Assembly (NCBI RefSeq): GCF_003286085.1 | Contig: NW_020825321.1 | Span: forward strand, 124,001-188,000 | Origin: Drosophila persimilis | Taxonomy: Eukaryota > Arthropoda > Insecta > Diptera > Drosophilidae | DNA length: 64,000 nt | Direction: 5' to 3' | In this document: piece after piece, positions 22,470 through 33,530 of the stretch | How the letters are laid out: the number at the start of each line of letters is the position of its first letter | Numbering within the stretch: position 1 is the stretch's first letter | Notes under the pieces: generated by a model | What the model was told of the DNA's origin: nothing | What the model saw: the letters and a program-made list of their open reading frames with translations, nothing else | Database searches by the model: none | Translations under genes and position numbers: made by a program

Positions 22470-23404
22470 TCCTTAATGCCTCGAAATGAAAAGAAATGAA
22501 AAGACATTTCATCGTTCTAGCCCTTTGTTGGCTTCCTATACCCTATTTGGTGGTTCTCTTGAGAGATTTACCCTGGTGGATGATCTGGGTGTTATCTTAG
22601 ACCCCAAGTTAAAGTTTTCCGAACACATTCCTACCATGGCAAATAAGGCCATGGGCGTGCTTGGGTTTATAAAGAGGTGGTCAAAGGAATTTGACGACCG
22701 CTATATAACAATGACTCTCTATACCTCGCTTGTTCGTCCGATCTTAGAATACGGCTCCTGTGTATGGTGCCCTCAGTACAAAGTACACCAGGATCGTATA
22801 GAATCTGTACAGAATAACTTTTTACTCTTTGCTCTGCGGGGCCTTAACTGGAATGCGGGTGTGAGACTCCCATCTTACTCTAATAGACTGCTACTAGTAA
22901 ACCTCCCATCCTTACATAACCGTAGAAAAATGCTTGGTTTGATTTTTATGCACAACTTGATCAGGGGTGACATAGACAGCCCTGATCTGTTGAGCCGCAT
23001 AAACTTCACGATTCCTATTAGACTGACTAGAAATTTTATACCGTTGTTCCTTCCACTTTGTAGATCGAATTATTTCTGGCATGAACCGTTTAAGGTCCTA
23101 TGCTCGGATTATAATTCCCTCTACCATATTATATCCAACACTAATTCTCTTCCTCTTATTAAATTACTAATCCTTAAACACCTTTCTAGTAATAAGTAAT
23201 TAGTAATTGTAGTGGTATTTTTATTTTGAATGCATGCCTAGTTCTTTTAGAAACTTTAGTGCTAATCTTCCTCGAATATTAATCTAACAGCTATCTTTCC
23301 TGCATGCTCGCGTAACAGCCTTCTGCTGGTGTCACACCGGCCACTTGACGGTGCAGTAATTGTATCGCCTCTTGAAAGATGCAGTCATTGCATGTCAACG
23401 TCCA
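22470..23404 (+). mobile_element. CR1 copy C: 3' part, probably the continuation of copy B
   Basis: Starts at TTAATGCCTCGAAATG, which in copies D and E lies about 20 bases after the point where copy B is cut (17692). The orientation is the same, and it runs to the family 3' terminus GTCAACGTCCA at 23404 followed by an A-rich stretch. It therefore most simply completes copy B, separated by element H and a DINE-1-like element. It lacks the 93-base 3' UTR module of copies D, F and G. Confidence 0.75.
22486..23199 (+). pseudogene. CR1 RT C-terminal region (copy C)
   Basis: An open frame of 237 codons: FTLVDDLGVILDPKLKFSEH, NKAMGVLGFIKRWSKEFDDR, SLVRPILEYGSCVWCPQYK, then PIRLTRNFIPLFLPLCRSNY and LPLIKLLILKHLSSNK before the stop. 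It is the thumb/C-terminal part of ORF2 and reaches the natural terminus. It is separated from its palm domain and so is not functional. Confidence 0.75.
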
Positions 23405-23710
23405 CAAAAAAAAAAATAAAAACAAACGCAAAAAAAAATTCCAGAATGATTTATTGGAAGAAATGAGAAATAAAAATAAATAAGTTTATAGTTTGCATTA
23501 TGGTCTAAACAATATTTTGCGATTGCAGATCGTATCTGTTTTGCTGACTGATTAAAATCACCAGAACTGTTGCTTTTATCGGGCTGTTCGCATATTTTGC
23601 TGTTATCCATTATAAGAAAAGCTTGTTATTGGCATCAGTTGTTTTTGACGGATGGTGCCAGTGTAAATCGTAGTTTCACATCTTTCAAAAAATTCCCCCG
23701 GGATTGGCTC
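23405..23710. other. A-rich tail and spacer
   Basis: A-run (23405-23440) following the CR1 terminus, then about 270 bases without a recognised feature. A 71-codon minus frame here resembles nothing I know. Confidence 0.35.
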
Positions 23711-24650
23711 AGTGTGCAGAACCTATAATTGTGACTGTAATTTGATCAAATGTATTGACTCAGATATAGAAACAGAAAACCATTTAATATGTTTCGCTGA
23801 ATCGGGATCTAGCATTGGTAAGTCTAGTAAACGATTCAGCTGATCCGAAAAAATGTTTCGTTTATTTTCATACCGCTTGGTCAGCAATTCCCAAGCAGCA
23901 CTATAATTTTCCAACGGCCCAGTTAAAATGTGAGCTACCATACTCCGTGCCTCACCCTTTATCGCGATTTTCAAATAATTGAATTTTAGAGATGTACTCA
24001 GACTACATTAATTTAAGTTTCAATTAATTCTATTATGAATTAATTCACAAAATATTTGTGAAAAGCCGTCCCACTGTTTTTCTTCGCCCGAGAATGTGGG
24101 TACTTCCACTTTCGGAAGATCAGGCAAATTGATATCTTCTTTTTTATCGTTGCCCCTTTAGTATCCACGCTGTTTCTTTCAGTTACGGTTTGCATCCTAA
24201 CATCTAGGTTGCTTAACATGCTTTGAATATCAAATTCCAACTCGCAAAGCTGCTCGTTGATGCTGTCGTTTGTTTCATAGCTATGATAAAACTCCTCAAT
24301 TTTTGAGCTCAGTCTTTTATTGAGGAACTTAATTTTTTCTTTTCTCATTCTACACTCTCCCAGTTTAGCCTGATCAAACCTCTGCTTGGTTTGCCTAAAT
24401 ACGTCTTCAGGTTTTCCACTATTCTGTCGATTTTCTCAGATACTTTTTCTATGCTATTGTCAATTTTGGGCTCTGTCTTCCTTCAAAGTTCCAGTCTCCA
24501 CTGATTGTAACTTTGTTATTTCTACCTTCCCTTTCGTTAGGGTTTCATTATTTTTTGACTCTACATACTTTTTATGTATGTCCTCTATATTTTTAATAAT
24601 TTTTTCGTACTGGTGTCTCTTATAGTAGTCATGATCGACTTGAGATTTGA
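23711..24650 (-). pseudogene. gag: BEL Gag fragment, N-terminal coiled region and DUF1759
   Basis: The minus strand reads an N-terminal charged helical region (DYYKRHQYEKIIKN, IEDIHKKYVES near 24600-24540), then 24348-24040 (NKRLSSKIEEFYHSYETND). A frameshift leads into the LPKVEVPTFSGEE type motif near 24110. Frame 23974-23723 follows with KIAIKGEARSMVAHILTG and YSAAWELLTKRYENKR, the hallmark of DUF1759 in BEL/Pao Gag. No pol or LTR is attached. Three frames are needed, so it is a relic. Confidence 0.75.
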
Positions 24651-24823
24651 GATATGAGACTTAGCTCATGAATTCTGCGCTTCTACTGTTAATGTTACTG
24701 CTGCCGCTGTCGCTGCTGCTGGTGTCGATGCTGCTGATGTCGCTACAGTAATAGTCTCTGGCACAATGGGCATACGCAAAAATAATTTTTTTTTTCACAG
24801 TCACAAAGTTATTTTGCCACTTG

Positions 24824-25889
24824 TTATACCCGATACTCAAAATGAGTATTGGGGTATATTAGATTTGTGGTAAAAGTGGATGTGTGTAACGTCCAGAAGG
24901 AATCGTTTCCGACCCTATAGAGTATATATATTCTTGATCAGCATCAATAGCCGAGTCGATTGAGCCCTGTCTGTCTGTCCGTCCGTCCGTCTGTCCGTCT
25001 GTCCGTCCCCTTCAGCGCCTAATGCTCAAAGACTATAAGAGCTAGAGCAACGATGTTTTGGATCCAGACTTCTGTGATATGTCACTGCTCCAAAAATATT
25101 TCAAAACTTTGCCCCGCCCACTTCCGCCCCCACAAAGGGCGAAAATCTGTGGCATCCACAATTTCGACGATACGAGAAAACTAAAAACGCAGAATCGTAG
25201 AAGATGACTATATCTTCTAGAATCACGAAAACAATTTCACTCTTTCTCGCTCTGTCTCACTCTAACACACAGGTTTCATGGTCGGTTTTGCCAATTGCAA
25301 AATATGAGTTCAAGGATCTCAGAACCTATAAAAGCCAGAGCAACCAAATTTGGTATCCACACTCCTGTGATATCGGACCTTGACCGTTTCCTGTCCAAAT
25401 TTCGCCACACCCCCTTCCGCCCCCGCAAAGGACGAAAATCTGAGGCAACCACAAATCTCAGAGACTATTAAGGCTAGAGTAACCAAATTTGGTGCACACA
25501 CTCCTTTAAGATGTCACTATAAAACGTATATCTCAGAATTTCGCCCCACCCCCATCCGTCCCCACAAAGGACGAAAATCTGTTGCATCCACAATATTGCA
25601 GATTTGAGAAAACTAAAAACGCAGAATCATAGATAATGACCATATCTATTAGATTGCTGAATCTGGATCAGATCAGATCATTTTTATAGCCAAAAGGAAC
25701 AAATCAATTTGCAGTGGCTACGCAGCGCCCGACGTCACGCTCAGACTGATTTTCTGTCTCTCTCGCACGCACTCTTTGTCGTGTCGTTAAATATTAGCGG
25801 CGTCTGCCGGAGGAGAGCCATACTGACTTAGTATCGGGTATAACCGTAGAGTTGCGGTGTCCGCAGCAACTCACAACGTTCCCCCTCGT
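24824..25889 (+). repeat. DINE-1/HINE-like element, full length
   Basis: The best complete plus-strand copy. TATACCCGATACTCA at 24827, a perfect short inverted repeat around it (ACTCAAAATGAGT), the GTCY block (24967-25010) and the repeated modules come first. The inverted sub-terminal repeat AGTATCGGGTATA (25830-25843), the hairpin (25850-25875) and the terminus ACGTTCCCCCTCGTT follow. No ORF is supported. Its length matches 1304-2402. Confidence 0.85.
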
Positions 25890-26485
25890 TTTTTTTCAAT
25901 TGCTGGCCATTAAAAACCTTCGGATGTATCGGATTATATATTTGTTTTCTTTCGATTTTTCGGCCTCGAGAACGCCACTGCGAAAAAATTATTCTTGTCA
26001 CTTACAACAGGGAAATCGCCGCTCAAGCCAACAAGTCGTGTACAACATACAGAGGAACAAAATCGTGAAAAACTTGAGTGTTAGACTACTATTTATTAAA
26101 CAGGGTGTTTTATTCACTTCATAAACTGTGTCCGCATTGAAAGAAAACAATTGACGGTCTAAATAATTTAAGTTAACACTACAACGCCAACTTTAATAAA
26201 AACACAGTGGAAAAATAGTTGTTATTGGTTGTGTTGTGAATGAAGAATATTTGTTATTGTTCTGAACCAGTAAACCAGCATTTGATCATTTCGGAGTCAC
26301 TGAGAGAAAAAAGTAGCCATTCCCAATAAAAGCTTGCAAGCAGTGCAGACAGCAAAGCGATTGGCAACGCATAGTAAATGAGTCGGCAAAGCAGTATATC
26401 AATCCGTAAATAAAGCAGTATTTAAAAGTAAGCAACGCAGTGTAAGCCTCTGTCAAGCAGTACCGTAACGGAAAAACGTTTGAAC
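25890..26485 (+). other. Probable 5' UTR of non-LTR element Y
   Basis: Noncoding sequence upstream of the ORF1 ATG at 26486. The last 200 bases contain repeated AAGCAGTR words. It is a UTR by position; the true 5' end of the element is not visible. Confidence 0.4.
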
Positions 26486-28197
26486 ATGGCTCCAGTAGCA
26501 AAACATCTGAGAGGACAATCTGGACCTGATATCAAGGGTTCGAAGAGTTCTGAGGAAATACCAGATAATATACAGAAAGCCCTGAAAAGAATGTTTGCTA
26601 AGCAGGCTGAACTAATCACGGCAAATACACTAAAGTCTGAGGGATTATTGCAGGCCATAGAGGAAAAGTTCACAGCTACGACCCAAGGGTTAAGAATATA
26701 TCAAAAAATTCGTCCGTGAACAACCTTCATAATCAACAAACAAGAATGCATTGATGATAAGGGACAACACGAACGAACTTCGGCTCCCGACGAGACCACC
26801 GTGTATAATTGCATCATGGGCTAAGCGTTGTGTCGTGGCCGCTACGGCAGGGGCTCGATTCCGAATGCTGTTTCGGTTTAGGAATCGAGCGTTGTCGACG
26901 GTGGCATATGAACGAAACGTGAGGAGGTTTGTTCCATGGACCCTTATTGCAGCGCAGTCGTCGTAGCTGATGGTGGCGCTATGATCGTTTATGATTATGA
27001 TGCCAGCGTCAACCACAGTGACAGGGTCGAGGTGGCTTGGTTGCGTCTGACAGTGAGCGATGTCCCCTGAATGGAGACCTTGCGCACAGGTAACGTTCTC
27101 TGACCCCTTGCAGAATGTGCAATTTGTCGCGGCCATGACCTTCCCGTTGCATTCGGCTACCAGGTTGTCTTGTAGCTGGAGTAGCAGCCCGTTGTGCGCG
27201 ACTGGGTAGATGGTAATTTTCCTGCACAGCTTGCTTACAATAGGGAATTGGATTACAAAAGTTATGATGTTTTCTTTACGATCTATCTTAATGTTAGACA
27301 CTTTCATTAAGTCTGTAATTGAGGTCCCTGTAACTTGATCGGTGAGAATTGATTCGATATCCGAGTGGTCTATAATCTCTGGATTAATTACGTTAACTTT
27401 TTCAAGAGTTAAGGTGAGCATGAGAGCCCCCAATTCGGTTGTTAGGATTCTATTGCGCGTAGTGAGGGTTTCGAACAGGTGACCCGTGTCCACCTGTTGG
27501 TCTTTTGCGGTCTTCACAATTTTGCTGACTGTGTCCGTGAGTTGATTAATTTTTTCTTGCGTCGTGGTGTTAATGTCGCATAGCGCATCATGGCTATGAC
27601 CAATCGAATTCTTGGTATGGCAGAAGATGTGAAGCAACTAACTAAACGTGTCCTGCAATTGGAAAAGGCGAGTGAAGTAATCCACGAAATGGAGCAGCAG
27701 ATTATCAAACTCATAAATGAGGTAAGCGGTATGCAAGAAATACGTGCGCAAGTTAAAGATCTAAGCACACAATGTTTTGAGCACGGCAAAGCGGACATTG
27801 CCTGTGATCTCCGTATTCATGGAATATCCTTTAAAGAAGGTGAAATGTTGAAGGACCGATTCAACAAGATTTAACAAGGGTGAAAGACATCTTTAGGATC
27901 CTACAGAGAACTCACGGAACAGCTGTTGATCCAGTGATAGTCCTGCGACTAGAGAGTGCGAGAGAAAAGGCTGCGTTGTGGCGAGCTGCTGGCAACTATC
28001 ACAGGGAATCGAAAAACTGATATCACTGGACCCAATGGAACTCGACTCGCAGGCTAGGTTTTATATTAAGGAGCAGCTGACTAAAGAGAATTTTGCTGCT
28101 TTCAAAGAGGCGATGAAAATTAAAAACGAAAAGCACTATCGGCTGTTTTCACTCGTCGGGCGATCGTGCATGTTAAGAAGATACTTCCGAGGATGAG
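26486..28197 (+). pseudogene. Non-LTR element Y ORF1, split by an env fragment
   Basis: Starts MAPVAKHLRGQSG (26486) and runs to EEKFTATTQGLR (about 26700). It resumes near 27586 with MTNRILGMAEDVKQLTKRVL (coiled coil), CDLRIHGISFKEGE, then after a frameshift at 27870 RLESAREKAALWRAAGNYH, and from 27978 ARFYIKEQLTKENFAAFKEA, HYRLFS and RSCMLRRYF. Coiled coil plus RRM-like domain is a usual ORF1 layout for RNA binding. The gap of about 885 bases holds a foreign minus-strand env fragment. The clade is unknown to me. Confidence 0.6.
26690..27637 (-). pseudogene. env: roo-like envelope fragment inserted in ORF1 of element Y
   Basis: A long open minus frame that resembles the envelope-like protein of roo-type BEL elements. 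Motifs are DTVSKIVKTAKDQQVDTGHL, then ITTFVI/ITFVIQFPIVSKLC, YPVAHNGLLLQL, CTFCKGSENVTC, CQTQPSHLDPV, DAGIIIINDHSA and GTNLLTFRSY. Cysteine spacing and order fit a retroelement envelope ectodomain. A frameshift near 26770 ends the fold, and there is no transmembrane part, LTR or pol beside it. How an env-only piece came to lie here is unclear. Roo-type assignment is from recognition, not alignment. Confidence 0.6.
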
Positions 28198-28439
28198 CTT
28201 GCAGCAGATGATCCACGTGCAGTTAACAGGCCAGTCGAGACAGACCAGAATAACTTTTTTTGTTGGTAATTTGGTTGTCAAAGTTTAAGGATTTATGTTT
28301 TTATAGACTTAGAAGTGATTTGTGTGTATTGCGTGTGCTGCTAATATGCTATTTAGTATTTTTTAAATGGTCCATAATATGAATAGACTTCCAACGAACA
28401 GTAGAATATTGATTCCTACGCTGCCAAAAAAAAAAAAGA

Positions 28440-29275
28440 TGTCAGAAATATTTGACATATAAATACTCAGAGTCTTTATGGTAAGAGTTCCGATATATGT
28501 TTCGAAAAATCGAATGTTGACATAATTTGTTTTTCGGAAACGTGGTTCATGCCACATCTATGGGATAATGTCATTGTGTGTACCGGATTTGATCTATATC
28601 GATCTGATCGGGAAATGAATGTTGGGGATTTTCTATATACATAAATAAGAAACTCAAATCCAAATTAATATGCAAACACCCTCCAGAGTGTGCAATAGAA
28701 TACCTTTTTATAGAATTATCGTCCTCGAACAGCTCTCTTAAATTACTATCCTATCTGTACAGACCACATCGTAATACAATCTACCACTAAGTAATTGACG
28801 TAATTTCAGACTTATCTGTAAGCTATACTGACGTAATTATAATCGGGGATCTAAACAGCAATATACTGAAAGAACGACATATGGCGTCAGCGAAGGCATC
28901 GTTAGGCTCGCATCTAGTCAATAATTGTAGACCAACACATTTCTCAAACACTGCAAAGACATTATTGGACCTTTGTTTTGTTAATGATAAAGAAAAAATC
29001 ATTCTTTATGATCAGTTATCTGTCCCAATATTTTCCAGACTGCTTTTCCTAACTTATGATTTTAATTGTCAAAAGATTGACGACGACATATAATACCGAA
29101 GTTTTAAGAGCATTGACATTACCAAACTTAATGATGAATTTAATACATATGACTGGAATATAATATTTAACTTGGATGATGTTGATTCCCAAGTAGAACA
29201 ACTACGAGCTTACACAACATGTTGTTATGAGAAATTCGTACCAATGTATTGCACTCAATATATCGTTAAGCGACA
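28440..29275 (+). pseudogene. Non-LTR element Y ORF2 endonuclease, broken
   Basis: Endonuclease motifs in several frames: DIICFSETWFMPHLWD (about 28520), LYRSDRE, YLYRPHRN, VIIIGDLNSNILKERHMASA (28840-28880), then frame 28881-29093 with NCRPTHFSNTAKTLLDLCFVND. The linker follows: SFKSIDITKLNDEFNTYDW and CYEKFVPM (29100-29250). At least three frameshifts or stops. This is the nicking domain of target-primed reverse transcription. It is interrupted downstream by a solo LTR. Confidence 0.65.
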
Positions 29276-29439
29276 AAGCATATAACAAATGTAAAACGAT
29301 ACAAAACGTACGTTCGAGACAGATGAAAAGTCTTTTTATTCTGTAAGGTTTCAAAGTGGAATACAAACAGGAAGGACATGGAGGGAGCTCAAAGTTACTT
29401 GGGAATATGGAAGACGACTGTTTGTAGTGGGGCGGATCG

Positions 29440-29768
29440 AAGATCAATTCTCCAAAACGTCAAAAATCGTTGATCCAGTGAACCTCCTAGAAGCCGTCTC
29501 GAGAAATGAAAAGAAGCTGTGTTTCGTGATATGTAGGTGTGTTTTTTGTTCTGGGGCGCGGTAGGTCGGCCGTTCGAATCGGGGGTGGAAACGTAACTAA
29601 CTTCTAAGGCTTCTGATCTATGCTCTATGCTGGCTTGAGCGCCGTGTGGATCGTGACCTGTGGATCGTAGACCTCCTGACCGCCTCTCCGACCGCGCGAG
29701 TCCAAGTTGGGACCGGAGCGCCCGGCGTTGGCACAGTGCGCGGCAATCATCTCCTGCTGTCCTGAACA
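29440..29768 (-). repeat. Probable solo LTR (same family as 43265-43559)
   Basis: On the minus strand it begins TGTTCAGGACAG at 29768 and shares most of its length with 43559-43281: CCGCGCGAGT/GGGACCGGAGCG blocks, the AACGTAACTAAC word and the GTTCACTGGATCA segment. The other copy follows a polypurine tract, which identifies it as an LTR. The left end is uncertain (29270-29443); an AATAAA-like word lies at about 29334 on the minus strand. It lies inside ORF2 of element Y. Confidence 0.6.
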
Positions 29769-30165
29769 ATGACAAATAACACCAAAATCGATGTTGACAG
29801 AGATTAATTAAATAGAAAATTTTTGATAAATAGGGTACCTGAAATAGCATATAATCATTATCTTGACAATATGTGACACCGAATAGTTCCTGTGATAATA
29901 ACTTTAGCTTAATGTGTTAGTCAGTGTGACGTCCTCTAATTTGTGGTTAAAATTAAGTCAAATGCAATGCGAAAAAACCCCCGGTCCCTAAAGAAAAAAT
30001 GAATATAGACCAATATCAATTCTATCATTTTTGTCAAAAGTCCTTGAACAATTAATGTCACAAAGAATTGTAACTTGCCTAGATAACAATGCATTACTAA
30101 GTGACAAACAGTCAAGTTACAGAAGACAAGGAAGCTGTACTACAGCAATAGTAAATATAATAATA
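29769..30165 (+). pseudogene. Non-LTR element Y reverse transcriptase, finger region
   Basis: Frames near 29960-30170 read YRPISILSFLSKVLEQLM-type sequence and NALLSDKQSSYRRQGSCTTAI, a standard non-LTR RT segment (motifs 1 and 2). It is cut at 30165 by the 3' end of minus-strand CR1 copy D. The next RT motifs reappear at 34066. Confidence 0.65.
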
Positions 30166-30461
30166 TGGACGTTGACATGCAATGACTGCATCTATCAAGA
30201 GGCGATGCAATTACTGCACCGTCAAGTGGCCCGTGTGACACCAGCAGAAGGCTGTTACGCGCGGATCCCAGGCAAAACGCAGCCCTCCTCCCGCCCAACC
30301 GACCGAGGGGCGCTGCCGCATGACGCGCGGTGCGTAGCCGAACCAAACGCGAGCATGCAAGAAAGATAGATATTAGACTAACATTCGAGGAAAATTAGCA
30401 CTAAACTTATTAAGAAATTAAGCATGCAATAAAATACAAAATACAAATACCGCTACAATTA

Positions 30462-31835
30462 CTAATTACTAGAAAGGTGTGTAAGGATTAGTAATTTAAT
30501 AAGAGGAAGAGAATTAGTGGAGGATATAATATGGTAGAGGGAATTATAATCCGAGCATAAGACCCTAAACGGTTCATGCAAGGAATAATTCGATCTACAA
30601 AGTGGAAGGAACAACGGTATAAAGTTTCTAGTCAGTCTAATAGGAATCGTGAAGTTTATGCGGCTCAACAGATCAGGGCTGTCTATGTCACCCCTGATCA
30701 AGTTGTGCATAAATATCACACCAAGCATTTTTCTACGGTTAACTAAGGATGGGAGGTTTACTAATAATAGTCTACTACAGTAAGATGGGAGTCTTACACC
30801 CGCATCCCAGTTAAGGCCCCGCAGAGCAAAGAGTAAAAAGTTTTTCTGTACTGATTCTATACGGTCCTGGTGTACTTTGTACTGAGGGCACCATACACAG
30901 GAGCCGTATTCTAAGATCGGACGAACAAGCGAGGTATAGAGAGTCTTTGTTATATAGGGGTCGTCAAATTCCTTTGACCACCTCTTTATAAACCCAAGCA
31001 CGCCCATAGCCTTATTTACCATGGTAGAAATGTGTTCGGAAAACTTTAACTTGGGGTCTAACATAACACCCAGATCATCCACCAGGGTAATTCTCTCAAG
31101 AGAACCCCCAAATAGGGTGTAGGGAGCCAACAAAGGGTTAGAACGATGAAATGTCATAACTTTGCATTTCGAGGCATTAAAGTGTAACACGTTTGCACAA
31201 CACCATGACTGAAAGCTATTGAGATCGGATTGCAAGCGAGAATGAAATGAAAAGTCCTTGTACTGGACACAGAGTTTAACATCATCCGCATACATAAGTA
31301 CTCGAGAGTATGTTAATACTGAAGGCAAGTCATTAATAAAGAGTGTGAAGAGTAAGGGGCCTAGATGGCTGCCCTGTGGTACTCCCGAAGAAACCTTTAC
31401 TGGTAAAGAGAGGGAGTTTTTGAAGAGGACTCTTTGAGACCTAGAACAAAGATAGCTAGAAATCCATCTCAGGAGGTTGGGCGGAAACCCTAAAAGGTCA
31501 AGTTTATGTGCTAAAAGGGAATGGTTTACAGAGTCGAATGCTTTACTGAAGTCGGTGTAAATAACATCCGTCTGTAAGTTACCTTGAAAGCCTTTAATAA
31601 TGAAAGAGGTAAACTCTAACAAGTTCGTGGTGGTTGATCGCCGCCTTATAAATCCATGCTGAGTTGGAGATATAAGTGACTTGCAGAGATGTTGCAAGTG
31701 CGGAGTTAAAACCTTCTCAAACAATTTGGGAATAGCGGATAACTTTGCTATACCTCTATAATTTTTTGCATCAGACTTGCTACCTTTTTTATGGAGAGCA
31801 ATTATAAACGATTCCTTCCAGATTGGGGGAAGCAA
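30462..31835 (-). pseudogene. CR1 reverse transcriptase (copy D), long open frame
   Basis: 457 codons. The RT finger motif KNYRGIAKLSAIPK, HGFIRRRSTTTNLLEF, catalytic VIYTDFSKAFDSVNHSL, SGVPQGSHLGPLLFTLFINDLP, catalytic LMYADDVKLC, DDLGVMLDPKLKFSEH, then the long C-terminal region through LLILTHLSSN and the natural stop. All polymerase motifs are present, so the RT domain itself is uninterrupted. It is separated from the upstream 31802-32740 frame by a one-base shift in a C-run around 31820. It would synthesise cDNA at a nicked target. Confidence 0.85.
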
Positions 31836-32740
31836 GAGGAATCAATGGACAGGGTGAATAGTTGAAGCAATGGTCCACACAGAGCCTCGGCGCAGTACCT
31901 GAGTACACAACCTGGAACCCCGTCTGGACCCGGTGAAAACACCGGCTTAACTAGTCGAAGATCAAGAAGTAGGGAATATTCATTTAACAAGGGACTGAAA
32001 ATGCCGTTCGACCTCGGTAATCCGTATGGGTACGGTTGACCAGAGTAGCGTTCCTCAGAATAGGTGGTTTGGAAAAACTGGGCAAAAAGATCGGCAATTG
32101 CCTGATCATTATTTGCCGACGTATAACAAAATGATAGCGAGGATGGGTGTGCGGACGTTCTACGCTTACTGTTTACGAAGCAGTAAAACTGTTTAGGGTC
32201 CTGAGAAAAACGTATCCTGCAACGAGATAGGTAGTTCTTATAGCATTGAGCATTAAGAACTGAAAAGTTTGACCGAGCTATTACATAACGAGAGTGAGAA
32301 GTAGGAGAACCCACTTCTTGAAATTTTTTATAAAGTCTTGATTTTAAGTTTTTTAGACTGGATAACTCTTTGGTAAACCAAGGGGGTTTTCCAGATCTAA
32401 TCGGACAAGAAAGCGCGACACAAGAATCAAAAAATGTGCCAAGAGCATTGTAAAAAATGTTTGTGCATTTTGTGACATCAGTGCACAAGTACAAAGCGGA
32501 CCAATCAAAATCCCTAATTAGGTTATTAAGCTTCGCAAACTCGGCTTTACGAAAGCAGCGGACACGTTCAGGTAGTCTACTCGACCGATCCAATACAGTT
32601 GGTCCTATGTCTAGCGACACCTCGAAAGTAGGGTGGTAGGCGTCTTCAGGTATAGTGAGCGGAAGGGCTCGGGTTAACAACACTATGGTCGGATCCGATA
32701 CAAAGCATAGATCAAGCAATCGACCCAAGGAACGACCCAA
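31802..32740 (-). pseudogene. CR1 ORF2 linker region (copy D)
   Basis: 312 codons linking endonuclease and RT: GRLLDLCFVSDPTIVLLTR, PEDAYHPTFEVSLD, RLPERVRCFRKAEFAKLNNL, DPKQFYCFVNSKRRTS, FFQTTYSEE, SPGPDGVPGCVLRYCAE. It overlaps neighbouring frames at both ends because of frameshifts near 32720 (small insertion) and 31820. The linker has no known catalytic role. Confidence 0.8.
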
Positions 32741-33258
32741 TGTAATAGATTGACTTGAGACAGGGACAGGTCAAGCAAGCCGTCAACAAAGTCATGTCGT
32801 GACATGGGCACTAGGATACTAGACTCGTTTACCGAAGACCAAACAGTTCCTGGCAAGTTGAAGTCACCAAGAACTATCATACGATCTTTATCAGATAGTG
32901 AGGAAGAAACAGCGGTTAAAGCGGACAAGTGCTGCTCATAAATTGAAATATCCGAAGAAGGTGGGATATACGAGCAAGTAATGAATATAGCGAAAGCGGG
33001 AAGAATCAGTTTTACACACAGGAATTCCAGTTCCTGTTGAACTTTGACTGTGAAGTGTTCTGACGTGAAGTAAGAGTCCACTGCAATTAGAACCCCTCCT
33101 GCACGTCGAGACGAACGGTCCTTTCTAAAAGTTGTGTACCGACCTGCCAAAACCTCGGAACTAAGAATGTCCGGCTTTAACCAGGTTTCAGTAAACACAA
33201 TAACGTGGGAAGCAAATGTAACACTATCCCGGAAAAGAATGCTGAGCTTACTACGCAA
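32683..33258 (-). pseudogene. CR1 ORF2 endonuclease (copy D)
   Basis: Endonuclease domain with SKLSILFRDS, VIVFTETWLKPDI, RAGGVLIAVDS, CSYIPPSSD, VLGDFNLPGTVWSS and SRHDFVDGLLDLSLSQVN. The GGVLIAV and GDFN motifs are intact here while copies A and B show GEALIAV and GDLN. The frame goes astray after QVN through a short insertion. The natural start lies a little upstream (YQNVRGLRSK), reading across 33270. Confidence 0.8.
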
Positions 33259-33281
33259 GCCTCTTACATTCTGATAGGTTA

Positions 33282-33530
33282 CTAAAAGAGAAGTTCGTTT
33301 TTTGGAAAGGTTGGAGCAAGACGGGAAGTTGAGGAAGAGGAAGTTGAGGTTGAGGGTGGCACGCTGGAAAGATTTGGAAGCGATATGGGGGGCCTATTCT
33401 TCTTCTTAGCCTTAAACTCCTTCACCACCAAATGCTCCGGCCAAAATTTGGTGGAGCAAATGGTGTCAAATTGAGTTGGGGAGATGCTTATCTTAAACGA
33501 CGCTATCTCCCTGGCATAAGAGAAGTTAAA
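33282..33530 (-). pseudogene. CR1 ORF1 C-terminus (copy D)
   Basis: The end of ORF1: YAREIASFKISISPTQFDTI, FWPEHLVVKEFKAKKKN and a serine-rich tail, stop at 33282. It matches the C-terminal domain of element H ORF1. The upstream part was lost to the DINE-1-like insertion, whose sequence is read through in the displayed frame and is not protein. Confidence 0.65.

Larger units (their letters stand above)
30166..33530 (-). mobile_element. CR1 copy D, best-preserved of its subfamily, inserted in element Y
   Basis: Minus-strand copy from the ORF1 C-terminus (33530-33282), through ORF2 (33258-30462), to the 3' terminus complementary to TGGACGTTGACATGC at 30166. The 3' UTR includes a 93-base GC-rich module (about 30262-30354) also present in copies F and G but missing in A and C. 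The 5' part is cut by a DINE-1-like element at 33531. Only two frameshifts separate the ORF2 frames, making it the closest to intact of the family in this window. Confidence 0.85.

Noticed and set aside
24967..25010. GTCY tetranucleotide tract as an independent satellite
   Set aside because: It recurs at a fixed position in every sufficiently complete copy of the DINE-1-like family.
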